Program-made: the position numbers and the translations under genes
Notes under the pieces: generated by a model
Told to the model about the DNA's origin: nothing
What the model saw: the letters and a program-made list of their open reading frames with translations, nothing else
The model's database searches: none
Part shown: positions 1 through 7,587 of the stretch, one piece after another
How the letters are laid out: the number at the start of each line of letters is the position of its first letter
How positions within the stretch are numbered: position 1 is the stretch's first letter
Origin: an uncultured Clostridia bacterium
GTDB taxonomy: Bacteria; Bacillota; Clostridia; Christensenellales; Borkfalkiaceae
Assembly (NCBI GenBank): GCA_947629735.1
Contig: CANREX010000039.1
Coordinates: 1-11,677 of the forward strand
DNA: 11,677 nucleotides
Reading direction: 5' to 3'

Positions 1-89
1 AATCCTATTCTAACACAGTTGAATTATATGGACTACTTTTTTACTCTCCACTGTTGCACTTGATATGATAATTCACCTTTCCACTGCCC

Positions 90-118
90 CCCCACTTTCC
101 GTCTTTTGGAAAGTGGGG
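90..118. repeat. GC-rich hairpin in the AT-rich left gap
   Basis: CCCCACTTTCC at 90-100 pairs perfectly with GGAAAGTGGGG at 108-118, leaving a 7-nt loop. No T-run follows on either strand, so it is not an obvious terminator. A minus-strand frame through it reads PPHFPKDGKWGG, a peptide I associate from memory with interspersed repeats in clostridial genomes rather than with a real protein. A relic of a small mobile or interspersed repeat is possible but unproven. No gene is supported between 1 and 393. Confidence 0.45.
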
Positions 119-193
119 AGGCATAATGTTGATGTCATTCTCCCCCATATCGCCATTACGGCTTAATATGCGGAAAATATTTTTGCGAACAGT

Positions 194-222
194 TTGACAA
201 ACCCGCGGAATAACTATATACT
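194..222 (+). promoter_or_regulatory. Sigma-A promoter for mgtE
   Basis: A perfect -35 box TTGACA (194-199) and a near-perfect -10 box TATACT (217-222) are separated by exactly 17 bp. This predicts transcription starting near 229, about 165 nt before the mgtE start codon. mgtE is the only plausible target on this strand. Confidence 0.8.
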
Positions 223-224
223 GT

Positions 225-248
225 TTGATACATAGATTGATACATATA
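225..248 (+). repeat. 12-bp direct repeat at the mgtE transcription start
   Basis: Two adjacent 12-mers, TTGATACATAGA (225-236) and TTGATACATATA (237-248), differ at one base. They begin just after the -10 box and span the predicted start point, a place where a repressor or initial-transcript element could act. That role is inference. Confidence 0.5.
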
Positions 249-393
249 AAAACAACACAACCGTACGTTGTTTGATTCGCTAAACTAAACCGACCATAAA
301 CTATTTGGCGCACGCCGAAGAAGCAATAAACTTTCATATTAAAAAATCGTAACGCCTTATAAAAGGGGCGAAATAAATTCAAGGAGGTCTGCC
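249..393 (+). other. mgtE 5' leader without a recognised riboswitch
   Basis: This is the rest of the predicted untranslated leader. It contains a weak stem (ACAAC/GTTGT within about 254-270) and ends with a strong ribosome site, AAGGAGGT at 381-388. I looked for the M-box magnesium riboswitch typical of Firmicutes mgtE leaders and did not see its conserved blocks. No small reading frame with a ribosome site stands out. Confidence 0.4.
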
Positions 394-2064
394 GTGGACG
401 AAGAGATTATAAAACTTCTCGAAGAGAAAAAGTTCGAAGAAGCCGCGCCTGCGCTCAAAAGGGAACAGCCCGAAATTCTGGCAAAGATAATTTCCCGCCT
501 CGACGATAACAGCGTGTTGCCCTTCTGCCGCGCGCTCGGCAGCGGTGCGCTTGCGGACGTGCTCGTATTGCTCGAACACCCCCTTCAACAGCGCATATTA
601 CAGGGTCTACGCGACGACGAGCTGCAAGACGTCATGGACGACGTCTCCGTCGAGGACACGGCGGAAATCATCGAAGAGCTGCCCGAAGATGTCGCGCGCA
701 GGATAGCCGAAGAGGACGAAATACTGCACCTTTTGCACGAGAGGAAGTTCTCCGTGCTCAAACCGCTGCTCGCCTCGATGAACGAAATCGACCTCGCCGA
801 CGTGTTCGAGAGCGCGGACGAGGAGGACCTCCCCATACTCTTCCGCATATTGCCGAAAGACCTTGCCGCGGAGATGTTCGTGGAAATCGACCGCGACGCG
901 CAGGAAGCGCTGCTGAAAAAGCTGACCGACAAGGAAATCAAGGACGTCATGGACGAACTATTCATAGACGATACGGTAGACCTAGTCGAGGAGATGCCCG
1001 CGAACGTCGTAAAGAGGCTGCTCGCGCAGAGCGACAGCGAGACCCGCTCATATATAAACGAGATACTCAAATACCCCAAGAACAGCGCGGGTAGCATAAT
1101 GACGATAGAGTTCGTCTCTTTCACGCCCGAAATGACGGTGGAAGAGGCGTTCGAGCGGATACGCAAGACCGCGATAGACAAGGAGACGATCTACACCTGC
1201 TACGTCACCGACGGCGAGAAAAAGCTGATAGGCATGGTCACGGCAAAGGATCTCCTTCTCGCCGAAAAGAGCGCGCGGATATCCGACGTCATGGAGGACA
1301 ACGTCATATACTGCAACACCCTCGACGACAGGGAGGACGTCTCCCGGAAAATCTCCGACTACGGCTTCCTCGCCATACCGATAACGGACAACGAGCGGCG
1401 TTTGGTCGGCATCGTCACCGTAGACGACGCTATCGACGTATTGCAGGAAGAAAACACCGAAGATATCGCCCGCATGGCGGCTATTCTGCCCGAGAGCAAG
1501 CCCTACTTGAAGACGAGCGTGCTCTCCATATGGAAGCACCGCGTGCCGTGGCTGCTTATCCTGATGATAAGCGCGACGTTTACGGGGCTTATCATAAATA
1601 TTTTCGAGGGTCGCCTGAACGCGATTAGCCCCGTGCTGTTCGCCTGCGTTCCCATGCTCATGGACACGGGCGGCAACTCGGGCTCGCAGGTGTCCGTCAC
1701 GGTCATACGTTCGCTCGCACTCGGGGAACTTACGGTGAAGGACACGGGGAAAGTGCTGTGGAAGGAGATACGCGCTTCCATACTGCTCGCGCTGACGCTG
1801 TCCGTGGCGTGCTTCGGCAAACTCATGCTCCTCGACAATCTCGTGTTCGGCTACAAGGACTACACGCCGCTGCTCTCCGCGATAGTTGCTCTCGCGCTGT
1901 TCTGCACGGTGATAATCGCGAAGATGGTCGGCTGTCTGCTGCCCCTTGCCGTAAAGGCGTGCAAGCTCGACCCCGCGGCGGTCGCGAGCCCCTTTATAAC
2001 CACGATAGTAGACGCGCTTTCACTGATAATTTTCTGCCTGCTTTCAATAGCTATTTTGGGTTGA
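394..2064 (+). CDS. mgtE: MgtE-type magnesium channel with doubled N-domain
   Basis: This is a membrane Mg2+ channel/transporter of the MgtE (SLC41-like) family. It starts at GTG, 5 nt after AAGGAGGT. The 556-residue product is about 100 longer than the usual ~450, because the cytosolic MgtE_N helical domain occurs twice in ungapped register 105 residues apart (about 5-105 and 110-210); compare LLEEKKF at 8-14 with LLHERKF at 113-119. Two CBS domains follow (about 233-295 and 296-355), then a connecting helix and a membrane part from about 383 with roughly five segments. The pore signature MLMDTGGNSGSQ is at 421-432. Near the end, DPAAVASPF at 526-534 precedes D540, which I infer matches the Mg2+-selecting aspartate of Thermus MgtE. 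In the family, the N and CBS domains close the pore when cytosolic Mg2+ is high. It stands alone, convergent with dut. Confidence 0.95.
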   Translation: MDEEIIKLLEEKKFEEAAPALKREQPEILAKIISRLDDNSVLPFCRALGSGALADVLVLLEHPLQQRILQGLRDDELQDVMDDVSVEDTAEIIEELPEDVARRIAEEDEILHLLHERKFSVLKPLLASMNEIDLADVFESADEEDLPILFRILPKDLAAEMFVEIDRDAQEALLKKLTDKEIKDVMDELFIDDTVDLVEEMPANVVKRLLAQSDSETRSYINEILKYPKNSAGSIMTIEFVSFTPEMTVEEAFERIRKTAIDKETIYTCYVTDGEKKLIGMVTAKDLLLAEKSARISDVMEDNVIYCNTLDDREDVSRKISDYGFLAIPITDNERRLVGIVTVDDAIDVLQEENTEDIARMAAILPESKPYLKTSVLSIWKHRVPWLLILMISATFTGLIINIFEGRLNAISPVLFACVPMLMDTGGNSGSQVSVTVIRSLALGELTVKDTGKVLWKEIRASILLALTLSVACFGKLMLLDNLVFGYKDYTPLLSAIVALALFCTVIIAKMVGCLLPLAVKACKLDPAAVASPFITTIVDALSLIIFCLLSIAILG

Positions 2065-2091
2065 TCGCCGCATATTACGGGGTCAACGAGG

Positions 2092-2123
2092 GGCGCGCCC
2101 GCTTTTTTCAAAGCGGGCGCGCC
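2092..2123. terminator. GC-rich hairpin after mgtE
   Basis: GGCGCGCCCGCTTT pairs with AAAGCGGGCGCGCC (14 bp) around a 4-nt loop, 27 bp after the mgtE stop. No T-run follows on either strand; the T-run lies inside the hairpin. It probably helps end mgtE transcription from the left and dut transcription from the right. Confidence 0.55.
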
Positions 2124-2133
2124 ACTAAAATTT

Positions 2134-2172
2134 ATACCCGCAGCCCCGCCGAAACGGCGGGGCTGCGGGTAT
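2134..2172. terminator. 18-bp-stem hairpin between convergent mgtE and dut
   Basis: The left arm 2134-2151 and right arm 2155-2172 are perfectly complementary (18 bp) with a 3-nt AAA loop. Short T-rich stretches flank both sides: ATTT on the plus strand, AAATTTTAG after the stem on the minus strand. It is placed to act as a two-way terminator. A small palindrome, GCCTTAAATTAAGGC, lies at 2192-2206. Confidence 0.65.
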
Positions 2173-2239
2173 TTCCATAGCCTTAAATACAGCCTTAAAT
2201 TAAGGCAAAAATTTTACAAAAAGTTATTTGCCCGCAGAA

Positions 2240-2689
2240 TTATTTGCTCCCCGTAGAGCCGAACCCGCCCCCGCCGCGCACGGTGGAAGAGAGCTCCTCC
2301 GCTTCCTCGTAAATCGCCTTGATATAGGGCGTGATTATCATCTGCGCAATGCGCTCGCCCGCGGCGACCTTCTGCGCGCTCTCCGAATGGTTGTGCAGCG
2401 CGACGATGACTTCCCCGCGGTAATCGCTGTCCACGACGCCCACCTTGTTTGCGGGCGCGAGCCCCTTTTTGGAAGCCAACCCGCTGCGCGCGTAAATCAA
2501 ACCCGCGTAGCCCGTCGGCAGCTCCATCGCGAGCCCCGTGGGAATCATGACCGTCGCGTGCGGAGCTATCTCCACTTCTCCGTCGAGGCAGGCGTACAGA
2601 TCCGCCCCTGCGGCAAATTCGCTACCGTAAGCGGGAAGCACGGCGTTGTCCTTCAACTTCTTTATGTTCACCTTTGCTGTGTTTATCAT
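2240..2689 (-). CDS. dut: dUTP diphosphatase (dUTPase)
   Basis: It hydrolyses dUTP to dUMP and pyrophosphate, keeping uracil out of DNA and supplying dUMP for thymidylate synthesis. The trimeric dUTPase motifs occur in order (numbering from ATG 2689): AAGADLY at 26-32, ARSGL at 67-71, GVVDSDYRGE at 84-93 with the uracil-pocket tyrosine Y90, ERIAQMI at 112-118 and the P-loop-like tail RGGGGFGSTG at 138-147. The 149-residue length is normal. I chose ATG 2689 because GGGGGAG lies just upstream. An in-frame GTG at 2704 would overlap the nrdG stop as GTGA and add five residues. The overlap or 11-bp spacing with nrdG implies co-transcription and coupled translation. Confidence 0.95.
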   Translation of the reverse strand: MINTAKVNIKKLKDNAVLPAYGSEFAAGADLYACLDGEVEIAPHATVMIPTGLAMELPTGYAGLIYARSGLASKKGLAPANKVGVVDSDYRGEVIVALHNHSESAQKVAAGERIAQMIITPYIKAIYEEAEELSSTVRGGGGFGSTGSK

Positions 2690-2700
2690 AACTCCCCCTT

Positions 2701-3234
2701 TCACACCACCGAGACTTCGTCCCAGAGCACCACTTCGTCCTTTTCAAGCGACTGCTTGACCAAAATCGTGCGCTGGTTTGACGAGCCCTTAAATTTCAAG
2801 TTCAGGTCTTTGAGCGGCTCTTCGAATCTGCCGTCCACGAGCACGTCGAGGGTGTTCAGAATGTCCATGACGTCTTCGAAATCCCCCTGCTTGCCCGTGA
2901 GCAAATCGCTTTCGAAATTATAACCCGTGAAGCACCAGAACGACTTGTTCGGATACGCCGCGCGCAGCCTCTTCATGAACGGCGCGAGCACCTTTGCGTT
3001 CTCGGGCTCGAACGGGTCGCCCCCCAAGAGGGTAAACCCGAATATATAGTCGGGTTCGAGCGATTTTATTATCTCGTCCTCGACCTCTTTCGTGAAGGGT
3101 TTGCCGTAGGAAAAATCCCACGTCTCGGGATTGAAACAGCCCTTGCAGTGGTTGCGGCAGCCGCTCACGTACAGCGACGTGCGCACCCCCGGACCGTTGG
3201 ATATATCATACCATTTTATAGTCGCATAATTCAT
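2701..3234 (-). CDS. nrdG: Anaerobic RNR activating enzyme (radical SAM)
   Basis: This radical-SAM activase generates the glycyl radical on NrdD using S-adenosylmethionine and a [4Fe-4S] cluster. Numbered from ATG 3234, the product has 177 residues, normal for NrdG. The cluster motif CxxxCxxC is at C26, C30 and C33 (GCRNHCKGC), preceded by DISNGPGVRTS at 10-20 as in other NrdG proteins. LLGGDP at 69-74 is the SAM-binding GGE-type motif. The frame is open 51 bp further upstream to 3285, but those 17 residues look unconserved and consist of the short repeat array, so ATG 3234 is preferred. It lies between nrdD and dut, separated from nrdD by a terminator, which suggests lower or separately controlled expression. 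Confidence 0.94.
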   Translation of the reverse strand: MNYATIKWYDISNGPGVRTSLYVSGCRNHCKGCFNPETWDFSYGKPFTKEVEDEIIKSLEPDYIFGFTLLGGDPFEPENAKVLAPFMKRLRAAYPNKSFWCFTGYNFESDLLTGKQGDFEDVMDILNTLDVLVDGRFEEPLKDLNLKFKGSSNQRTILVKQSLEKDEVVLWDEVSVV

Positions 3235-3240
3235 AATTTC

Positions 3241-3345
3241 CGCCTTTATCCGCTGACTTTCCGCCTTATCTCGGCAGCATCTCAATTGCTTCCGCTTTTT
3301 ATCGGCAGCTCTCGCCTTTATCCGATAATTTTCGCCTTTCTTCGG
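3241..3345 (-). repeat. Five degenerate direct repeats before nrdG
   Basis: Read on the plus strand, variants of CGCCTTTATCCG begin at 3241, 3262, 3293, 3313 and 3333, at intervals of 21, 31, 20 and 20 bp. The copies at 3241 and 3313 are identical over 12 bases. TCGGCAGC also occurs twice (3271-3278 and 3302-3309). On the nrdG-sense strand the unit reads CGGATAAAGGCG, and the last copy runs into the nrdG ribosome site. The function is unknown. Confidence 0.6.
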
Positions 3346-3346
3346 T

Positions 3347-3392
3347 AAAAATTATGCCGCCTTGCAAAGGGTAGAGAAGCAAAGCGGCATAA
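3347..3392 (-). terminator. Rho-independent terminator between nrdD and nrdG
   Basis: On the minus strand TTATGCCGC (3392-3384) pairs with GCGGCATAA (3360-3352). After one mismatch a further 4 bp forms, closing a 13-nt loop, and a T5 run follows (3351-3347). It begins 8 bp after the nrdD stop. The plus strand also has a T6 run just outside (3397-3402), so it could stop transcripts from either side. Partial readthrough would set the nrdD:nrdG ratio. Confidence 0.8.
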
Positions 3393-3400
3393 CTGATTTT

Positions 3401-5575
<2,175 letters not shown>

Positions 5576-5593
5576 TTTCCACTTCCTCGAAAA

Positions 5594-5622
5594 ATCTTAT
5601 GTAAGATGCCGCAAAATTGCGG
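5594..5622 (-). other. Two small hairpins in the nrdD leader
   Basis: ATCTTA-TG-TAAGAT (5594-5607) and CCGCAA-AA-TTGCGG (5609-5622) are adjacent perfect palindromes, each with 6-bp arms. Both fall inside the predicted transcript from promoter P1 (start near 5625) and upstream of the ribosome site. They could stabilise the 5' end. The loops are very short, so the inner pairs may not form. Confidence 0.45.
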
Positions 5623-5631
5623 AACACCTTT

Positions 5632-5660
5632 AATATAACACACATCTTGTTGCTTGTCAA
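5632..5660 (-). promoter_or_regulatory. nrdD promoter P1
   Basis: On the minus strand TTGACA (5660-5655), a 17-bp spacer and TATATT (5637-5632) make a near-consensus sigma-A promoter. The predicted start near 5625 leaves a leader of about 50 nt before nrdD. Confidence 0.82.
5640..5655 (-). promoter_or_regulatory. Degenerate NrdR-like box inside P1
   Basis: ACACATCTTGTTGCTT (plus-strand reading) agrees with the strong box at 5669-5684 at 10 of 16 positions, mostly in the outer half-sites. It occupies the spacer between the -35 and -10 boxes, 29 bp centre-to-centre from the strong box. NrdR usually binds paired boxes, so this may be the weak partner. Confidence 0.4.
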
Positions 5661-5668
5661 TAGGTAAA

Positions 5669-5684
5669 ACACAATATGTTGTAC
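5669..5684 (-). promoter_or_regulatory. NrdR-type operator at P1
   Basis: ACACAATATGTTGTAC closely matches the known NrdR box pattern (about ACACAATATATTGTGT), the operator of the ATP/dATP-sensing ribonucleotide reductase repressor. It ends 8 bp upstream of the P1 -35 box. The nrdR gene itself is not in the window. Confidence 0.8.
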
Positions 5685-5755
5685 TTTTTTTCGTTCTCGC
5701 CCGAAAAAGGCAAGCGCGGGAGGCAAACCCGTTTTTTTAAGTCGCAACGCATTTT

Positions 5756-5784
5756 ATTATATGCGCGCAAAATTCCAAAGTCAA
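5756..5784 (-). promoter_or_regulatory. nrdD promoter P2 (upstream)
   Basis: TTGACT (5784-5779), a 17-bp spacer and a perfect TATAAT (5761-5756) form a second minus-strand promoter 124 bp upstream of P1. Its start near 5749 gives nrdD a leader of about 175 nt. A 31-codon frame starting with ATG at 5752 lies almost at the start point without a ribosome site, so I do not call it. Confidence 0.75.
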
Positions 5785-5792
5785 GCGTTCGC

Positions 5793-5808
5793 ACACAATA
5801 TGTTGTGA
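5793..5808 (-). promoter_or_regulatory. NrdR-type operator at P2
   Basis: ACACAATATGTTGTGA shares its first 14 bases with the box at P1 and fits the NrdR pattern still better. It lies 8 bp upstream of the P2 -35 box, the same geometry as at P1. Confidence 0.8.
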
Positions 5809-5897
5809 AATTTTTCGGAAAATATCTATATCTTGGACAAAAAATGCCACAAACCACAAAAAAGCCGATTTTTCAAGAAAAGTAGCGGCAAAAGGGG

Positions 5898-5949
5898 CGA
5901 AAGCGCGCCCGCGCGACCACAAATTTGTGGTCGCGCGGGCGCGCTTTCG
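5898..5949. terminator. 52-bp perfect palindrome after the HNH gene
   Basis: Every base from 5898 to 5949 pairs about the centre between 5923 and 5924, giving 26-bp arms with an AAATTT core. It starts 20 bp after the HNH-gene stop on the minus strand. Only a short CCCCTTTT follows on that strand and GGCTTTTC on the other, so it is a strong stem with weak T-tails. It probably ends the HNH/MocR unit and insulates the nrdD promoters. Nothing further is seen at 5809-5897. Confidence 0.65.
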
Positions 5950-5969
5950 GCTTTTCGGACTTTCTTATA

Positions 5970-6407
5970 TTACATGAACTTATCGAGCTCGGAGACGTCC
6001 AACAACCACTCCTTAGCCGAGCGTTCGCGGTGCTTTTCGTTCGCCTCGCCCAGCGCGGCGCGGAACTCGGAATAGGTGCAGCCGTTGACAGCCATGAAGC
6101 GCTCCGCCGCTTCCCTCTCCCTGCCCATGAGCGCGGTTCTGCCGATATGTATCACCTCGTGGCAGGGGCGGCAGACGGCGATGACGTCAACGAGCTTCTG
6201 CACTCCCCGTTCGTCGTCGAATTCCCACCTCTCGTGAGCTTCGAGACGGGCGGTTTTCTCGCCGCAGATCATGCACTTCCCGCCCGCGCGCGCGTACGCC
6301 TTTTTTCTTATTATATCCCACGCACCGGCAGGCAGCGCGCTCCTTAAATTGGAGAACCAACAGCTGTCGGGAATGAGCTCGAAATTGAGTTTAAATTGCC
6401 TTTTCAC
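5970..6407 (-). CDS. HNH endonuclease-like protein
   Basis: This is a 145-residue protein with a zinc-ribbon HNH fold. CMIC at 45-48 and CRPCH at 79-83 supply paired cysteines. LEAHERW at 55-61 gives the first histidine (H58), and H83 and H87 complete the metal/catalytic region. The spacing fits HNH nucleases of the McrA type, but no specificity, immunity or restriction domain is visible, so the biological target is unknown. It has no signal peptide or membrane segment. It starts at GTG 6407 after GGGGGTC, 27 bp downstream of the MocR-type gene, so the two are likely co-transcribed. It could be a small housekeeping or repair nuclease, or a relic of a selfish element. Confidence 0.75.
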   Translation of the reverse strand: MKRQFKLNFELIPDSCWFSNLRSALPAGAWDIIRKKAYARAGGKCMICGEKTARLEAHERWEFDDERGVQKLVDVIAVCRPCHEVIHIGRTALMGREREAAERFMAVNGCTYSEFRAALGEANEKHRERSAKEWLLDVSELDKFM

Positions 6408-6434
6408 CGCAATAGACCCCCATATATGCCCGAT

Positions 6435-7427
6435 TTAACCCATTTTTATTAGACTTTCAAGCCTGTCCGCGTCCACGCCCGAGTAGTCGATAACGGCAAT
6501 CCCGCCATAGCCTTGCATGGGGCGCAGCAGATAGTCCGAAAGGCACTTCAAATAAATCCCCCGCGCCAAGGCGGCTTCCTTTATTTCCCCGTCGGACGAG
6601 AACCCGCCGAGCGCGAGCGTGAAATGCAGCCCTCCGCCCGTCTCTATAACTTTTTCGACCCGCGGAAAGGCGTTCGCCGCGGCAAGCAGTTTTTCCCGCA
6701 CGCCGCGATAGTAATTTTTGAGCCTGTTGACGTGCCGCTCGAAGTACCCGCCGTCGAGGGCTTCGGCGAGCGTCTTTTGCTCGAACAGCGGAACGACGTT
6801 TGCAGAGCCGCCGTACGTCGCCATAAACTTTTTATAGAGCGCGGGCGGCAACACCATATAGCCCATTCTCATGGACGGGGCGAGCGTTTTGGAAAAGGTG
6901 TTGATATAGATTACCCTGTCGCGGTTCATGTCCGCCATGGCTTGCAGCGGTTTGCCGTATAACCTGAACTCGCTGTCGTAGTCGTCCTCTATAATATAGG
7001 AATCGTTCTCCTCCGCCCACTTTATGAGCCGCGCCCTGTTCGCCGCGGGCATTATCGCGCCCGTCGGGAATTGGTGAGAGGGCGAGACGTGCAGCGCGCA
7101 GGCGTTCGTCTTTTCCACCTCTTCACAGTCCGCCCCGCTCTCGCCCACGGGGATATAAACGCATTTCGCGCCGTTGAGCGCGTATGTGTGTGAAATCGCG
7201 CCGTAGCCCGGGTTTTCCACGGCGTACGCCCTGTCCCTGCCGAGAAGCTGAACGATTACGCCGTAAAGATATTCCGCGCCCGCGCCCACGACTATACAGG
7301 CAGGATCGACCTTTACCCCGCGCGAGCGGTACAGATACGCCGCAACCGCCCGTTTGAGCTGCCCGTCGCCATCGCACGGAACGCGTTCGAGAAGGTGCTC
7401 GCCCTCCATCGAAAGCGTCGCCCGCAT
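6435..7427 (-). CDS. Aminotransferase-like half of a split MocR regulator
   Basis: This is a fold-type-I PLP-binding domain of MocR/PdxR GntR-type regulators. From ATG 7427 (330 residues) it has RSRGVKVDPACIVVGAG (34-50), VENPGYG (70-76), SPSHQFPTG (115-123), EDDYDSEFR (147-155) and the Schiff-base segment FSKTLAPSMRMGY (178-190) with K180. All expected PLP-contact motifs are intact. The same frame stays open upstream to 7532 and still encodes family-typical sequence (LVSGAPPAKLFPFSVW), so ATG 7427 is not the ancestral start. A TGA at 7533-7535 separates it, in frame, from the helix-turn-helix half. Read through, the protein would be about 464 residues, normal for MocR. No good ribosome site precedes 7427, so the half may be silent, made by reinitiation or made by readthrough. 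Confidence 0.8.
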   Translation of the reverse strand: MRATLSMEGEHLLERVPCDGDGQLKRAVAAYLYRSRGVKVDPACIVVGAGAEYLYGVIVQLLGRDRAYAVENPGYGAISHTYALNGAKCVYIPVGESGADCEEVEKTNACALHVSPSHQFPTGAIMPAANRARLIKWAEENDSYIIEDDYDSEFRLYGKPLQAMADMNRDRVIYINTFSKTLAPSMRMGYMVLPPALYKKFMATYGGSANVVPLFEQKTLAEALDGGYFERHVNRLKNYYRGVREKLLAAANAFPRVEKVIETGGGLHFTLALGGFSSDGEIKEAALARGIYLKCLSDYLLRPMQGYGGIAVIDYSGVDADRLESLIKMG

Positions 7428-7515
7428 GAGCTTCGCCCAGACCGAAAAGGGGAACAGCTTCGCGGGCGGCGCGCCAGAAACGAGGTTGAGCGAACAGTCC
7501 TTGCCGCCCCGCGCG

Positions 7516-7587
7516 CCCTTTTGCGCGCCGTATCATTCACCCTTTTGCCCGCCGTATTGTTCGCCGCCTTGCGCGCCGTCCGCCCGA
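7516..7587 (-). repeat. 24-bp tandem repeat in the MocR linker
   Basis: Three units, 7516-7539, 7540-7563 and 7564-7587, share the core CTTTTGCSCGCCGTAT with divergence in the third. Read in frame they encode an 8-residue Gly/Gln-rich period (DGAQGGEQ, YGGQKGE, then stop, YGAQKGA). The TGA stop occupies the repeat position that encodes Gln (CAA) one unit earlier. Confidence 0.85.

Noticed and set aside
41..382. Minus-strand open frame of 113 codons as a protein gene
   Set aside because: It overlaps the mgtE promoter and leader in antisense, has no ribosome site or coherent domain, and includes the hairpin repeat.
249..393. M-box magnesium riboswitch upstream of mgtE
   Set aside because: Position and length would fit, but the conserved M-box sequence blocks are not present and no strong multi-stem fold is apparent.
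3235..3285. N-terminal extension of NrdG from ATG 3285
   Set aside because: The extra 17 residues are encoded by the short repeat array and match nothing in NrdG; conserved sequence starts at MNYATIKWYDI from ATG 3234.
3241..3345. CRISPR-like array
   Set aside because: The repeats are only about 12 bp, degenerate and spaced 20-31 bp without unique spacers, and no cas genes are present.
5657..5752. 31-codon leader peptide from nrdD promoter P2
   Set aside because: Its ATG lies 4 bp after the -10 box, so it would be at or before the transcription start, with no ribosome site and no regulatory codon runs.
7533..7535. UGA recoded as an amino acid
   Set aside because: TGA ends mgtE, nrdG, ddl and the MurF-type gene at family-typical lengths, and tryptophans use TGG, so UGA is a normal stop in this genome. 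Local readthrough remains possible.
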